A stretch of 64,000 nt of DNA. Origin: Bathelium albidoporum (taxonomy: Eukaryota; Ascomycota; Dothideomycetes; Trypetheliales; Trypetheliaceae). The position numbers and the translations under genes were made by a program. The stretch covers positions 1 to 64,000 of the forward strand of contig JAGFVP010000010.1 of assembly GCA_021031095.1 (NCBI GenBank), written 5' to 3'. Shown one piece after another: positions 54,304 through 64,000 of this stretch (position 1 is its first letter; each line of letters begins with the position of its first letter). The notes below the pieces were generated by a model that was given only the letters and a program-made list of their open reading frames with translations, was not told the DNA's origin and searched no databases.

Positions 54304-55768
54304 ATGAATCGATCGAGGATAGCCACGGCCCTGACGGGCATTATCGCCCTCTCAACCTTGTATGCTACCCATTATCAAGGGAGTCGGACAACAGCTCATC
54401 ACACAGTGAAGATCCAATGCTGCTGCGACTGGCTTGAACTCTGCGGCAAAAGCAGCAGGGTTAAAATACTTTGGATCAGCTACAGACAACTCGGAAATAA
54501 CTGATACGGCATACGTGGCCGTGCTTGATGACACCAACCAGTTCGGGCAGATTACTCCAGGAAATACGATGAAAGTGAGTAGATCATCAAGTTCACGTTC
54601 GTAATTGGGTTTCCCGCTCTTACAGACAATAGTGGGTCTACACTGAGCCATCTCAGAATACGTTCAGCTATACGCAAGGCGACCAGATTGCGGACCTCGC
54701 CAAGACCAATGGACAACTTCTCCGATGCCATAACCTCGTGTGGTACCAAGAAGCGCCGACATGGGGTATGCGCAAACGTTGTCACAGTCTCTCATGGTTC
54801 ACGAGCTGACAAGGTTCAGTCACATCTGGAACGTGGACCAACGCAACACTCATCGCGGCGATGCAAGCGCACATCACTAACGAAGTCACTCACTACAAGG
54901 GCCAATGTTACGCTTGGGACGTCGTTAACGAGGCTCTGAACGATGACGGTACTTATCGTGAATGGGAACTTTACAACGTCATTGGTCCTGCCTACATCCC
55001 ACTTGCATTTGAGGCCGCAGCCGCAGCCGATCCCGACGTAAAGCTCTATTACAACGACTACAATATTGAATACGCGGGCGTCAAGGCAACTGCAGCACAG
55101 AACCTTGTTAAGACGATTAAGGCATATGGTACGAAGATCGATGGTGTTGGTCTTGAATCACATTTCATTGTTGGAGAAACTCCTTCAGCATCCTCGCAAG
55201 CGTCCAACATGGCCGCATTCACCGCTCTTGGTGTTGAGGTAGCGGTTACTGAGCTCGATGTTCGGCAGACTTTACCCGAGACGAGTGCGCAAGATCAACA
55301 GCAGGCCGAAGACTATGTGAGCACTGTTCAGGCCTGTCTTCAGACCAAAGACTGTGTTGGCGTCACAGTAAGCATTGCAATTCTTTAACTCTGGGTGCTA
55401 GGATGCTAAAACTTCCCTCAAAGGTCTGGGACTTCGATGACAAGTACTCGTGGGTACCAAGCACTTTCAGCGGACAGGGAGCTGCGGATCTCTACAACAG
55501 CGCTCTTCAGCAGAAGCCCGCTTACACTAGCGTCCTCAGTGCTCTCAATGCTGCAGCTACTGGTGGCTCTGGATCCGCATCATCTGCGCCTACAACATTC
55601 ACCACTGTTCCGGCTTCTTCGACATCATCGGCTAGCTCTGCTCCCACGTCTGGTGGAACCGTAGCCCAATGGGGACAGTGCGGAGGTACTGGGTATACGG
55701 GCGCGACCATATGCGCGAGCCCTTACACCTGTCATGTTCAGAACTCATACTACTCGCAATGCTATTAA
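54304..55768 (+). pseudogene. GH10 endo-beta-1,4-xylanase with CBM1, broken near the 5' end
   Basis: Exons 2-4 (54633-54765, 54820-55367, 55424-55768) are in phase and intact. They hold the GH10 acid/base Glu in WDVVNEALND, the nucleophile Glu in VAVTELDVR, substrate-site motifs LLRCHNLVWY and YYNDYNIEY, a Ser/Thr linker, and a C-terminal CBM1 cellulose-binding module (WGQCGGTGYTG..CHVQNSYYSQCY). Exon 1 (54304-54574) keeps a signal peptide (MNRSRIATALTGIIALSTL). After it the homologous reading moves to a second frame (PLSRESDNSSSHSE) and then a third (NAAATGLNSAAKAAG), with a TGA upstream. So no start reaches the catalytic domain in frame. Two nearby indels explain this. Sequencing error is the alternative. 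Confidence 0.8.
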
Positions 55769-56162
55769 GGAACGGCTTTTCTCTTGCTAGGGAGCTATCT
55801 TCAAGACCATTGGTCGCGGTGGTCTGATTGTACATATTTTTAGGAACTTCGATTCTTGTATATACTGAATCACGAATTTGAAGATACTTCCCTGTTGCTT
55901 GAGTCAGCGATGATATTGTTGCAAACTCCGACGAATCGGCAAGTGAATCTACAGGGTTGGGTTTCCAATCGTCTCAAAGTCGGTGGTATTGATTCGAAGA
56001 TGCCGTCGGAATCGGCTCAACGATTACAAATTGCCGCCGGAATCGGTGTAATCGGTGTATTTGTTCGCTAATGTTTTATTGTATATGTCAAATTTCGATA
56101 TTTAACTTCTCGCATCGACTTGATTCTTTCCATGGGATATACAATTGGTAAATACATTGAAC
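55769..56162. other. Intergenic region
   Basis: Between the xylanase and dehydrogenase relics. It contains several short CGGAATCGG-like repeats near 55970-56050 but no gene. Confidence 0.4.
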
Positions 56163-57281
56163 ATGAAGCAGTGGGTTTTGCATGGTCACGGCAGCTTCCA
56201 CTGTCTCAAGCTTGAGGAAGTCTCCATACCCGAAGTTGGCGATCATGAAGTCCTCGTCAAAATACACGCGGCTTCTCTGAATTACAGAGATCTTACGATT
56301 GCTACGGTACGCAATTCGCTTTTACAGAAAGGACTCATCAAATGCTAAGACAATCATGGGGCACCTACTATTGGGCCCAGTCCGAAAGAGTGGTTCCTGT
56401 GTACTCCATGCATCATTCGCAAGTGCGCGAAAACACATGCTGATGCTGGCTGCTCAGGTCTGATGGTGCAGGTGAGGTCGTCAGCGTCGGCTCCAGAGTA
56501 AAGCAGTTCCGAACAGGCCAGCGCGTCATTCCGACCTTTTTCCAAGGCTTCATTTCTGGCTCGCTCACTCAGGAAGACGCTCTTTCTGCTCTTAGTGCAC
56601 TGGCAGATGGTGTGCTTAGGGAATATGCCGTCTTCATGGAAAATGGCCTCGTCCATATGCCAACGCATCTTTCGTACGAGGAAGCCGCGACACTGCCATG
56701 CGCCGGGCTCACCGCTTGGAACGCCTTGTATGGATCTGGATCAAGGTCACTCCGCGTTGGGGATACGGTCCTGACTCGAGGGACAGGCGGGGTCGGCATC
56801 TTTGCCCTCCAGTTTGGGGTTGCAGCAGGCGCCGAAGTCATCTCGACAACGAGTTGGGAAGATAAAGCGGCGAAGCTTAAGCACCTTGGAGCCCGCCACA
56901 CGATAAACTACAAAGAAGACCAGGAATTGGGCCAGACGGCAAAGAAGAAGGCGCTTCATCAGCGGGGAGTAGACTATGTCATCGAGGTCGGAGGGCCTGG
57001 CACACTTGAACAGAGTTCCAAAGCTGCGATGGTCGGCAGAATTAGTACAAATGCCGGGAACAGAGAAACCGGAAATTGGAACCCTCACGGTGCTCTGCAC
57101 GGGACGAGACGCATTATGGTAGGGAGCCGATTACAGTTTGAAGAGATGAACAGAGCTATCGAGGTTAACAAGATTCGACCTGTCATTGATCGCATATTCC
57201 GCTTCGAGGAAGCCCCGAGGGGCTTTTCAATATCTTTGGGATCAGAAGCATGTCGGGAAAGTAGTGATCAAGATTGCCTAG
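56163..57281 (+). pseudogene. Frameshifted zinc-type alcohol dehydrogenase (MDR superfamily)
   Basis: Exon 1 (56163-56306) reads an MDR N-terminus (VLVKIHAASLNYRDLTIAT). The next recognisable part (YYWAQSERVVPVSDGAGEVV) needs an intron donor at about 56394 and acceptor at about 56458, which join well. The first junction, however, is off by one base with every acceptor I tried. The nucleotide-binding core is intact (GDTVLTRGTGGVGIFALQFG, VDYVIEVGGPGTLEQS). The end shifts at a GGGG run near 57220. Removing one G would give AFQYLWDQKHVGKVVIKIA and a TAG at 57279-57281; instead the frame runs on to 57334 with a non-homologous tail. The family oxidises or reduces alcohols, aldehydes or enones with NAD(P)H. 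Confidence 0.75.
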
Positions 57282-57499
57282 TCTCGCTTTTGTCAAAATG
57301 CTTCATAGCGGTGGCGTGTTTCCTGGCTGGTTAATGCATGCGGCTTCCATCGTCTGCATGGCATTCTCTTATCTTCTGTTCGAGCTAAGTTGACAGTGGC
57401 CAAAAGGCGAGATAGGGTGACATCATTTCGAGACCTCGGTCCAAAAGAGACTTCTTATAGGCAAGAATGCCGTGCATACCTAGCGATAAGCTGATCTTC

Positions 57500-59158
57500 T
57501 TACCTCTTGGACCATATCAAAGCAAGATCCCTCGGATTTCTCATCTGAAGTGTGATCGACGAGATGGCCGAGTCTTCAATCACTCTCTCTACTCGTTCTT
57601 TGGTTTCTGGTGCTGTCTCATTGTCCCTTGGTTTGGGTGCCACTTTATGGCTATGGAATAACGCGGCCAGGACTGCCGTGAACTCAACCTTCTTACCAGA
57701 ACGGATCCTTGGGCCTGAAGCCCAGCCGACAAAAGCTCCTGGCTCAGGGTCGATAAGATCCTCCTTTCCCGGGACCCCAGATTTGGCGACCCATCGATCA
57801 GGTCTCAATTCCAGCGCATCGTGGCCCCATACTTTTGAGTCGCAATGGAGCGCTTGCGAATTGACTGATACAAAGGTGTTAGGGGGTGTCGTGTGCTCCG
57901 TCCCACTGATAGTAAGAGCTTGAGGTGCGTCAGCTGTTGCTTTGGGAAGGAAAACCAACCATCCATGAAGACGAAGCGTCTCAAGCTAAACCGCTTGACA
58001 ACGTATGAGCTATGGGTACATCTCTTCATACTTCCAGTCTCCCGCGGTTGCTGACCTCTTCAAAACCATATTTATTTCCTCGTGAACCCATTCCTGCCAT
58101 TGCGGTGCTGCTGTAAGGTAAGAAATCGCGGTAGACACGGTGTTTGCTGTGGCTTCGTACCCAGCCATATTGAATACGAACAAGTTACCGTAAAGTTCGT
58201 CATTGTTCAGGCCGTGCTCTTCGGCTTTGGATGTTTGCACCAAGGCGCCAAGCAGATTGGGTGCCTCACGACCCTTCTCCTTCGCCATAGAGACCTTTGC
58301 GCCTTCTATCATCTCCTTCAGATACAGTTTGTATTCTTGGCATGCTTGATGGATCCGTCGGAATTCTGCAGGGAGCATTGGGAATGCCAAAACGTTCATT
58401 GGGAGCATGACTAACAACGTAAAATTTGCCAATATTAAGGAGAGCGCGTGCCGGTAGGTCATTATATGCGGTGTCTCGATCTTGTTCTTTGCGTCCTTGA
58501 AGTTGTATTGAATACCAAGACCCGCAAAGGTAAGCATATGCAGCGCCAGAGTCGCAGTGTCCGCTGCAACCTCCCGAGTACCGTCAGAACAAGAAGCCCA
58601 CTGTTGGAGCACCTGACCTGCTTGCTCAAGGCTCTCATACCAGACTAAGGAACTAACACGCTCGTTGAAGTTCGGGGCTGTGAGTTTCCGATGCCTTTGC
58701 CACGTTGCGCCTTCAACGTAATCCAGGTTTCTACCATATACGTTGAGACAATCGTACATAACAGCCGGTTTGATGAAGTCCTTTCTTCTGAAAAGAAGGC
58801 TGTGGACTGCTGCTGCGTCTGCGATAATGATTTCATTAAAGCTCGGCGAGCAAATCACAAAAGCAGGACCAAGCTTATCATGAGCAGCATGGTTTTCATC
58901 GAAATGCCATCCCACACAAGTATATGATGCCCATATCCCAATTCTCAAAGGCAGCTACTGCAGAACTGGGATGACAGCTGGTACGAGCTTGTAGGTGATG
59001 ATCCACAACGGATTCAGAAGGCCGGTGGGGCTGAGTAGAATCGGCAAATCGAGCCGACTGGTAATTTCTAAAAGGACAGAGGCTTGTCTAGGCAAGCCAA
59101 GTTGCAAAAAGAATGAGCGAGGGAAGGAGATAATGCATGCTCGAATGTGAGAGTCCAA
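57500..59158 (-). pseudogene. Decayed cytochrome P450 gene with lost haem cysteine (second P450 relic)
   Basis: The order on the minus strand is N-terminal hydrophobic part with PTGLLNPLWIITYKL (about 59060); LLFRRKDF..; the helix C motif GATWQRHRKLTAPNFNE; the I helix NMAGYEATANT; and ..EINMVLKRS up to 58010. Two in-frame TAG codons then interrupt just before LETLRLHG (ExxR). The last part contains LRPDRW (PERF-like). The haem loop reads FVGWASGPRIRSGKK, where the ligand Cys should occupy the second Arg; the codon is CGT, one transition from TGT. The N-terminal piece is also separated by a frame change near 58950. Together these remove any chance of a functional enzyme from this copy. Confidence 0.82.
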
Positions 59159-59599
59159 GTGAAGGTCCGCCAGCTACACCTGCTGTCTTTCTTGTTTCAT
59201 GACGAAGTCATTTCTAAGTTCGGCGTGGTCTCACCTGCAGCGCCATCCGCCGAAGCCTGAGGCAGTAGAACTAGCTCTACTTCGTGTCAGCCTAAGCGCC
59301 TAAGCGGTAATCTGAATGAATGTGAACGATTCAGGGGCGAGTAGAATACAATTGTCTCTTTCGATTAAGATATGGCCAATCGAGCAATGATCATTTCTGG
59401 GTCCGTTGCGGCGACCTTCTTGGTCGGCAGCTCCAGATAAGCGTGTGAGCCTTGCTGTGCAACAATTTACCTCGCCCAGCCAGGCTGGATCAAACGACTC
59501 TTACGCTTCTCGACACCCTTTTCTCGAGCTTTGTCACACTGACAGGCGGCGTTCAAACAGTCAATTTAACCTACCTTACATCAGATTCTGGTTAATAGG
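59159..59599. other. Intergenic region
   Basis: Between the P450 relic and the NACHT relic. No recognisable gene. Confidence 0.4.
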
Positions 59600-61159
59600 A
59601 AAGATCTTTTTCATCTTGTACTTCCCACGTTCTACAATCTCCTGCAACGCATACACCGTAATGAACCGGATACAAATACTTGGAGGCTTCATGACTTGGT
59701 TGAATCGATCTCTTCATTCGGCAGCAAAGTCACGCGAAACCCGAATATTTGTTTTTTTGTACATGCCTTGGATGAAGAAGAGGAAGACCATAAAAGCCTG
59801 ATTTCAGTAATAAACATCTTGGCGCGACTGACATCAAATAAGCATCTTCTGGTACGGTTGTGCGTTGCAGGGCGCCCTGAAAACGTCTTCAAAGCTGTAC
59901 TCGACGATTTTCCTACCTTCACAATCCAGGAATACACCAGACATGACATCGAACATTATGTAAGTCGCAGATTAAGAGATGAAACCAAAATTCTAATACT
60001 CAATGAATCTCAAGCGGAGCTTACTCACCTGATCACGGAAGTCATTAATCTAGCCCAGGGAGTGTTTCTTTGGGTTCGTCTGGTAGTCGATGAAACAGCT
60101 GAGGGAATGTACGAAGGAGACACTGTTGGTGAGCTAAGAGAACTCCTTCTGACCATCCCAACGGAGCTTGAAGGACTATATACAAGAGCTTTATCCCGTT
60201 ATCGACGCACATCACTACGATCGGAGTTGGCTATACGAAATGAAGCCTATGTAATGTTCCAGATGGCTGGAACCGCGAAGAAACCATTATCGGTATACAA
60301 TCTCCTGGGCGCTGCTTTATTTTTGACAACGGGCAAAGACCCTTTTCCAGAGCTGGAGAAATTATCCACTGAGCGGATGTTGTTGAGATTCAATGCTCGC
60401 TCCCTCGGTCTCTTGGAGGCGATACAAACTCGGTCCAACATTAGTGCTCGTGATCCGGCAGCGTTTGTTAGGTTTTCTTTCCAGCTCTTGACAACGAGGA
60501 TACTAAACCCAACACGTTTTTAAGGTCGTCTCAGTGCGCTACTAAATCTTGACTGGAACTCGGACGTCCAGTTCATTCATCAGACTGTGAAAGAATATGT
60601 GGACTCGAAGATGGGCTCTACCATTATTCGGGAAGGAATTCCAGAGAATCTACAGAGGGGTGGGACGATGATGTTTGTGCGATATTGCTGTGGGCTCTTG
60701 AAGAATTTTGTTGGAGAGTATCGCGACCTTGATGCGCAACAATTTGTCCTCAAACATTTTGTTTGCAACGCGCAAAGGGCTGAGATAGAGGCCTCTCATC
60801 GCGTATCAGGATATCTCGGGCCGGCACTTGCCCAGATTCCCAAAGAACAAAGGTCTCGGACTCTGCGAATAATGGCTCGAAAAGAACATGGTGAAGTGCG
60901 CGGTGGCATATTCCAAGACCCACTCTGTCGTATAGAAATCGCCGAACTAATCTTCTATATCGCTTGCAACTTGCCTGTCTCACTAGCTCATCATGCTGAC
61001 AATATCCCAGAAGTAACCGAAGAGGAGGCTGCAAGTATTGTTGAGGCTGTGCAACGCGTTTCTGCTAAGGTATCTCCCGGTCACCTGGGATCGATCATAC
61101 ACATTCTGCTCGGTTCTAAACTGGGAAAGTTTTTCGATCACTTAAGAGGAATGGCCTAA
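59600..61159 (+). pseudogene. NACHT (STAND/NLR-like) gene fragment
   Basis: The frame from about 59640 reads LLQRIHRNEPDTNTWRLHD and then NICFFVHALDEEEEDHKSL, a Walker B-like DALDE motif with the Asp changed to His. It continues with VRLCVAGRPENVFK (sensor-type Arg), FTIQEYTRHDIEHYV and FLWVRLVVDE. This is the second half of a NACHT ATPase domain as in fungal STAND proteins. A TAA at 60521-60523 interrupts it. The same frame resumes with VQFIHQTVKEYVDSKMG and a helical region to 61159. No Walker A P-loop or N-terminal effector domain is visible, and no ankyrin, WD or TPR repeats follow in frame. It probably derives from a heterokaryon-incompatibility-type receptor. Confidence 0.75.
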
Positions 61160-63278
61160 AGGACTTGTCCAATGCTTTCTTGATATAGACCTAGATAACG
61201 GAGCCGGTCGTAGTGAATCAGGATATGGTTCCAGCATCTTCATATATTCTTGCGCACTTTTCATAGCTCGGTCTCTGGGGTTAGCCAGTATTTGATAGGC
61301 CGCAAATTTGATCACAGCGTTTTCGAAAATCTTGACAATTGCGGAACCAGTGCTCACATGTACAGCGCCATCTTCATATTACAGGACATCCCGGTGAAGT
61401 CCCAGGACCGATATGACCTATTCAACGAGAAGTTCGAAGGGTGACAGCGAATCGACATCTGATACGCTGATCAGCGAAGCTGCTACTGTACCGTTTGAGG
61501 ATATTGCCTCAGTAGGGATTCTGCCTTGTCCAGGAAAGACAGCTCAAGCTAGCAGCGGATGCAAGACGTGTCCCTTCGACCGTGAGCTATGCGATGAAGA
61601 GGATAGTCCTGAATAGAGGATTGGCACAGATGATCATCTCACTCCGGAGCAAGCGCGCCAGCTGGAAGAGTTTTGCGCGACTAAGGGTCGTGCGTAGGAA
61701 TGGGAGCTAGGGACGTATTCCGATCCGATTCACATATTTGGTGGCTGGACAAGCTACTGAAGAAGTATAATTACTGGCGGGAATTAACCCCAAATTTCCA
61801 GATAAGGGGACATCTCGTCAGCTTTTAGCCGCACTGTGTAGGCTTGTTCTACCCAGGCAGCCACTTTGTGCAGAAACCCTAATTCCCTTCTCCGGCGGAG
61901 CATCTTCGTTTGCAAGCTGCATCTGTCTGCGATATAGGCTCTGACGTCCGAGTCGGATGCTATCCAGCATATGGGCGATGGCATCAATACGATACTCCTT
62001 TTTCTTCGAGATTTGATACCGATCGCGATAAAAGTATTGATCAAAGTTGACGAAGTAAAGAAAAGATCCTAGGAAACGTGCAACATCCTCCTACGACTTG
62101 CGTGTGATGTCTAGCGCGCCCCGCTAAACAGAGGAATTGAGTTGAGCTGATTGGGCAATGCACTTGTTTTTGAGGCTTGTGCTGGGTTAAGGACGCAGGA
62201 GGATGTTGTAATTCGAATGAATTCTGACGAAGCGCACGAGAAAGCGCTGGACGGATCTTGGCTGAGCGATTTACACGGCTTTGACCGCCAGGGTCCGGTC
62301 CGACTGATGGTGTAGGATTCCCGCATCCTTCGAACGAGAGGTTTCACCCTATCTCGGCGAGATCTGTTGAAAGGTCTTCATGATTCAGCAAGTCAATATT
62401 CGCTCGTCCAACCCTAATTCGCTATATTTCATGGGATTACTCGGATTGGTCGGATCTTCATGATTGTAGGCGCTATCAGTCGAGCGCGCCCTGGCGGTGT
62501 ACACCTTTCCGGACACCACTGCAGGTTGCCAAAGTTCTAATGCGAGCCCAGTACTCACACTTTTGACTTTGGACCAGGAGCGAGTCGATGAAAAGCCAGG
62601 GCGCACGAATTAGTTCGAATATGAGATGGCAGATTGATGGAGTGGTGTCTGAGAAACCCACCAAATTGCCTTTTTGCGCAATATTCGGTTGGGCAACCGA
62701 AAACCCCCGCCCGGTAACTTCTAGGCACAGTCCTGATAATGCCTTCGATCTCCAAAAATCTCACAAAGCCCTTACAGTGCTTTCATGAGGCTTTGGGTTC
62801 ACCATAGAAGCCGCAGTAGTTCAACCAACCGTGAAGTAGATCACGTTTCACATTAGAACTAGCGTCAATTCAAAATAGCTGTCGAAACCAAGTAGCGCCG
62901 AACGAACAGTGGCTGGCGCCTCAAACCCCTCCTGACGCTTACTCCGGTTTCGAGACTCATTGTAGCCGCTGAAAGATGTCAGCACCTTCTTTATTTTGCG
63001 ATTCACCCAGCCTATGTGACTGGACCCAGCTCGTTTTCAACACAGCGGCTAACCTGACAAGTCGCAATACCGAAGGACGGAGGTACTGTATCAGGTCTGC
63101 CTCTCAAAAATGCTGGTTGCCAAACCATAGACGTAACAGGCAAAAAGGCAACAGCTGCAATATGCAAATCCTACCTTATGTACATGTGTTTGGTGTGGGT
63201 GAAACTGTCTTGAACGGGGTTTGTTATCTGCGCAAATGAGCCTCCAAAACTCTTCACACTTAGAAAAATCCGATCATA
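61160..63278. other. Intergenic region with possible coding relics
   Basis: No intact gene. One plus-strand frame from about 61440 to 61695 reads a polar, helix-like segment (DDHLTPEQARQLEEFCA) interrupted by stops. Another near 62200 reads RMNSDEAHEKALDGSW. They could be remnants of the NACHT gene's C-terminus or of another gene. Nothing is assignable. Confidence 0.35.
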
Positions 63279-64000
63279 ATGTCAGTCGGATCTACTGAAG
63301 CTGCCAGGACTGTTCTTGGTCCATTAATAACAACATTTGCGCCGCCCTCTAGCTGTTCCTCCCTGCTTCAATCCCTCGGAGTGTCATTTACCGTCCTTCT
63401 TCCCTCGGTTGCAGTCCGTGCCGCAGCCTGTACTGATAATGAATTTCTCGGAAATCTCAGAATGGTCGAAGATGTGAGTTGTTGGCCGCCAATGACAACC
63501 ACAGCGGCAAACAAGGACAACGATGACTTTGGAGGTTGGGGTCTTTACTCTCCAGGACTACTATGTCCGAGTGGATATACTACGGCTTGCTCGGCCCTTG
63601 CGGCAAAATCCGAGTCTGCGCTCCCAGTGAAAAACGTTGAAGACTTCCAATTCCAATACCCGTTGCTGGCTAGTGAGACTGCGGCAGGGTGTTGCCCAGG
63701 GTACGTTGACTGCTCATCTCAGGGCATATTTGTCAACGCTAACGTTGTATCGTCTTTCTGTAGTGGATATGATTGTTTCTTGTCCATCGGTGAATTTGAT
63801 AAATCTACTGTGCAGTTATGCCGCTCTACAGGTGCTCCGCAAATGATCACAACAGGGGCTTGCGTTCGAGCGGATCTAGAGCAAGGAGGGATAAGTGCCA
63901 TAAGTACCATCACTCTGGCTCTACCTCAAACCTCGACATCGACGTGGACCAATAACTCATATTCTGGTAGCACGGTCATCCCCGTCCCTATAAATGACAT
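63279..64000 (+). CDS. Cysteine-rich surface protein, 3' end outside the window
   Basis: Exon 1 is 63279-63700. A textbook intron follows (GTACGT..GCTAAC..TTTCTGTAG, 63701-63763). Exon 2 continues from 63764 to the window edge with no stop; total so far is about 219 codons. Cys/Gly/Trp motifs include DFGGWGLYSPGLLCPSGYT, and after splicing AGCCPGGYDCF; more Cys follow (VQLCRS, GACVRA). The Ser/Thr-rich stretch at the edge (TSTSTWTNNS) is like the linker that in related fungal proteins precedes a single transmembrane helix. The N-terminal 60 residues are only moderately hydrophobic, so the signal peptide is unclear. Function is unknown; probably a cell-wall or plasma-membrane-anchored protein. 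Confidence 0.7.
   Translation, partial: MSVGSTEAARTVLGPLITTFAPPSSCSSLLQSLGVSFTVLLPSVAVRAAACTDNEFLGNLRMVEDVSCWPPMTTTAANKDNDDFGGWGLYSPGLLCPSGYTTACSALAAKSESALPVKNVEDFQFQYPLLASETAAGCCPGYVDCSSQGIFVNANVVSSFCSGYDCFLSIGEFDKSTVQLCRSTGAPQMITTGACVRADLEQGGISAISTITLALPQTSTSTWTNNSYSGSTVIPVPIND

Noticed and set aside
1..64000. CRISPR arrays, rRNA operons, intact transposons or integrases
   Set aside because: None seen on either strand; the window is fungal nuclear DNA with spliced genes.

Overview
The window is nuclear DNA from a filamentous ascomycete (Pezizomycotina). The evidence is short GT-AG introns of about 45 to 80 bases, fungal-type splice signals, and families typical of this group: a PTH11-like receptor, an AA11-X278 lytic monooxygenase, a GH10-CBM1 xylanase, a Zn2Cys6 regulator, a NACHT (STAND) protein and small secreted cysteine-rich proteins. 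The class within Pezizomycotina cannot be fixed from sequence reading alone. I saw no rRNA, tRNA, CRISPR or intact transposon.

Positions 1-35.4 kb are mostly intact genes, and many are conserved. In order they are: the edge of an unrecognised minus-strand gene; a mitochondrial rhomboid protease; a two-CHORD plus CS Hsp90 co-chaperone; a small glutaredoxin-like protein; an HpcH/HpaI aldolase; a divergent 14-3-3-like protein with a long disordered tail; a 2.8 kb stretch with no gene; a six-BRCT Rtt107/Brc1-type repair scaffold; a DUF4360 secreted protein; an 8-cysteine secreted protein; an MpaH-like alpha/beta hydrolase; the NatA subunit Naa15; an AA11-X278 LPMO; an Sfh1/Snf5 chromatin remodelling subunit ending in a GATA-type finger; an acidic hypothetical protein next to an inverted copy of part of itself; a RidA protein; a JmjC protein with a mitochondrial-looking N-terminus; a short-chain dehydrogenase; and phosphonoacetate hydrolase (PhnA).

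Positions 35.4-64 kb are accessory and partly decayed. A broken APH-type phosphotransferase precedes a 2.5 kb empty stretch. Then comes a possible small metabolic locus: a PTH11-like membrane protein divergent from an O-methyltransferase, followed by a UbiA-type prenyltransferase, an SGNH hydrolase, a P450 relic, an intact aromatic-acid-decarboxylase-like amidohydrolase, a Zn2Cys6 regulator relic, a GH10 xylanase broken at its 5' end, a zinc-type alcohol dehydrogenase relic and a second P450 relic whose haem cysteine codon now reads arginine. A NACHT relic follows. The last gene, cut by the window edge, is a cysteine-rich surface protein. No PKS, NRPS or terpene cyclase is visible here. The surviving enzymes would fit modification and prenylation of an aromatic acid, but that pathway is inference.

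Most multi-exon models below were built by eye from splice motifs and checked for reading phase. Starts and splice sites have not been tested against transcripts.
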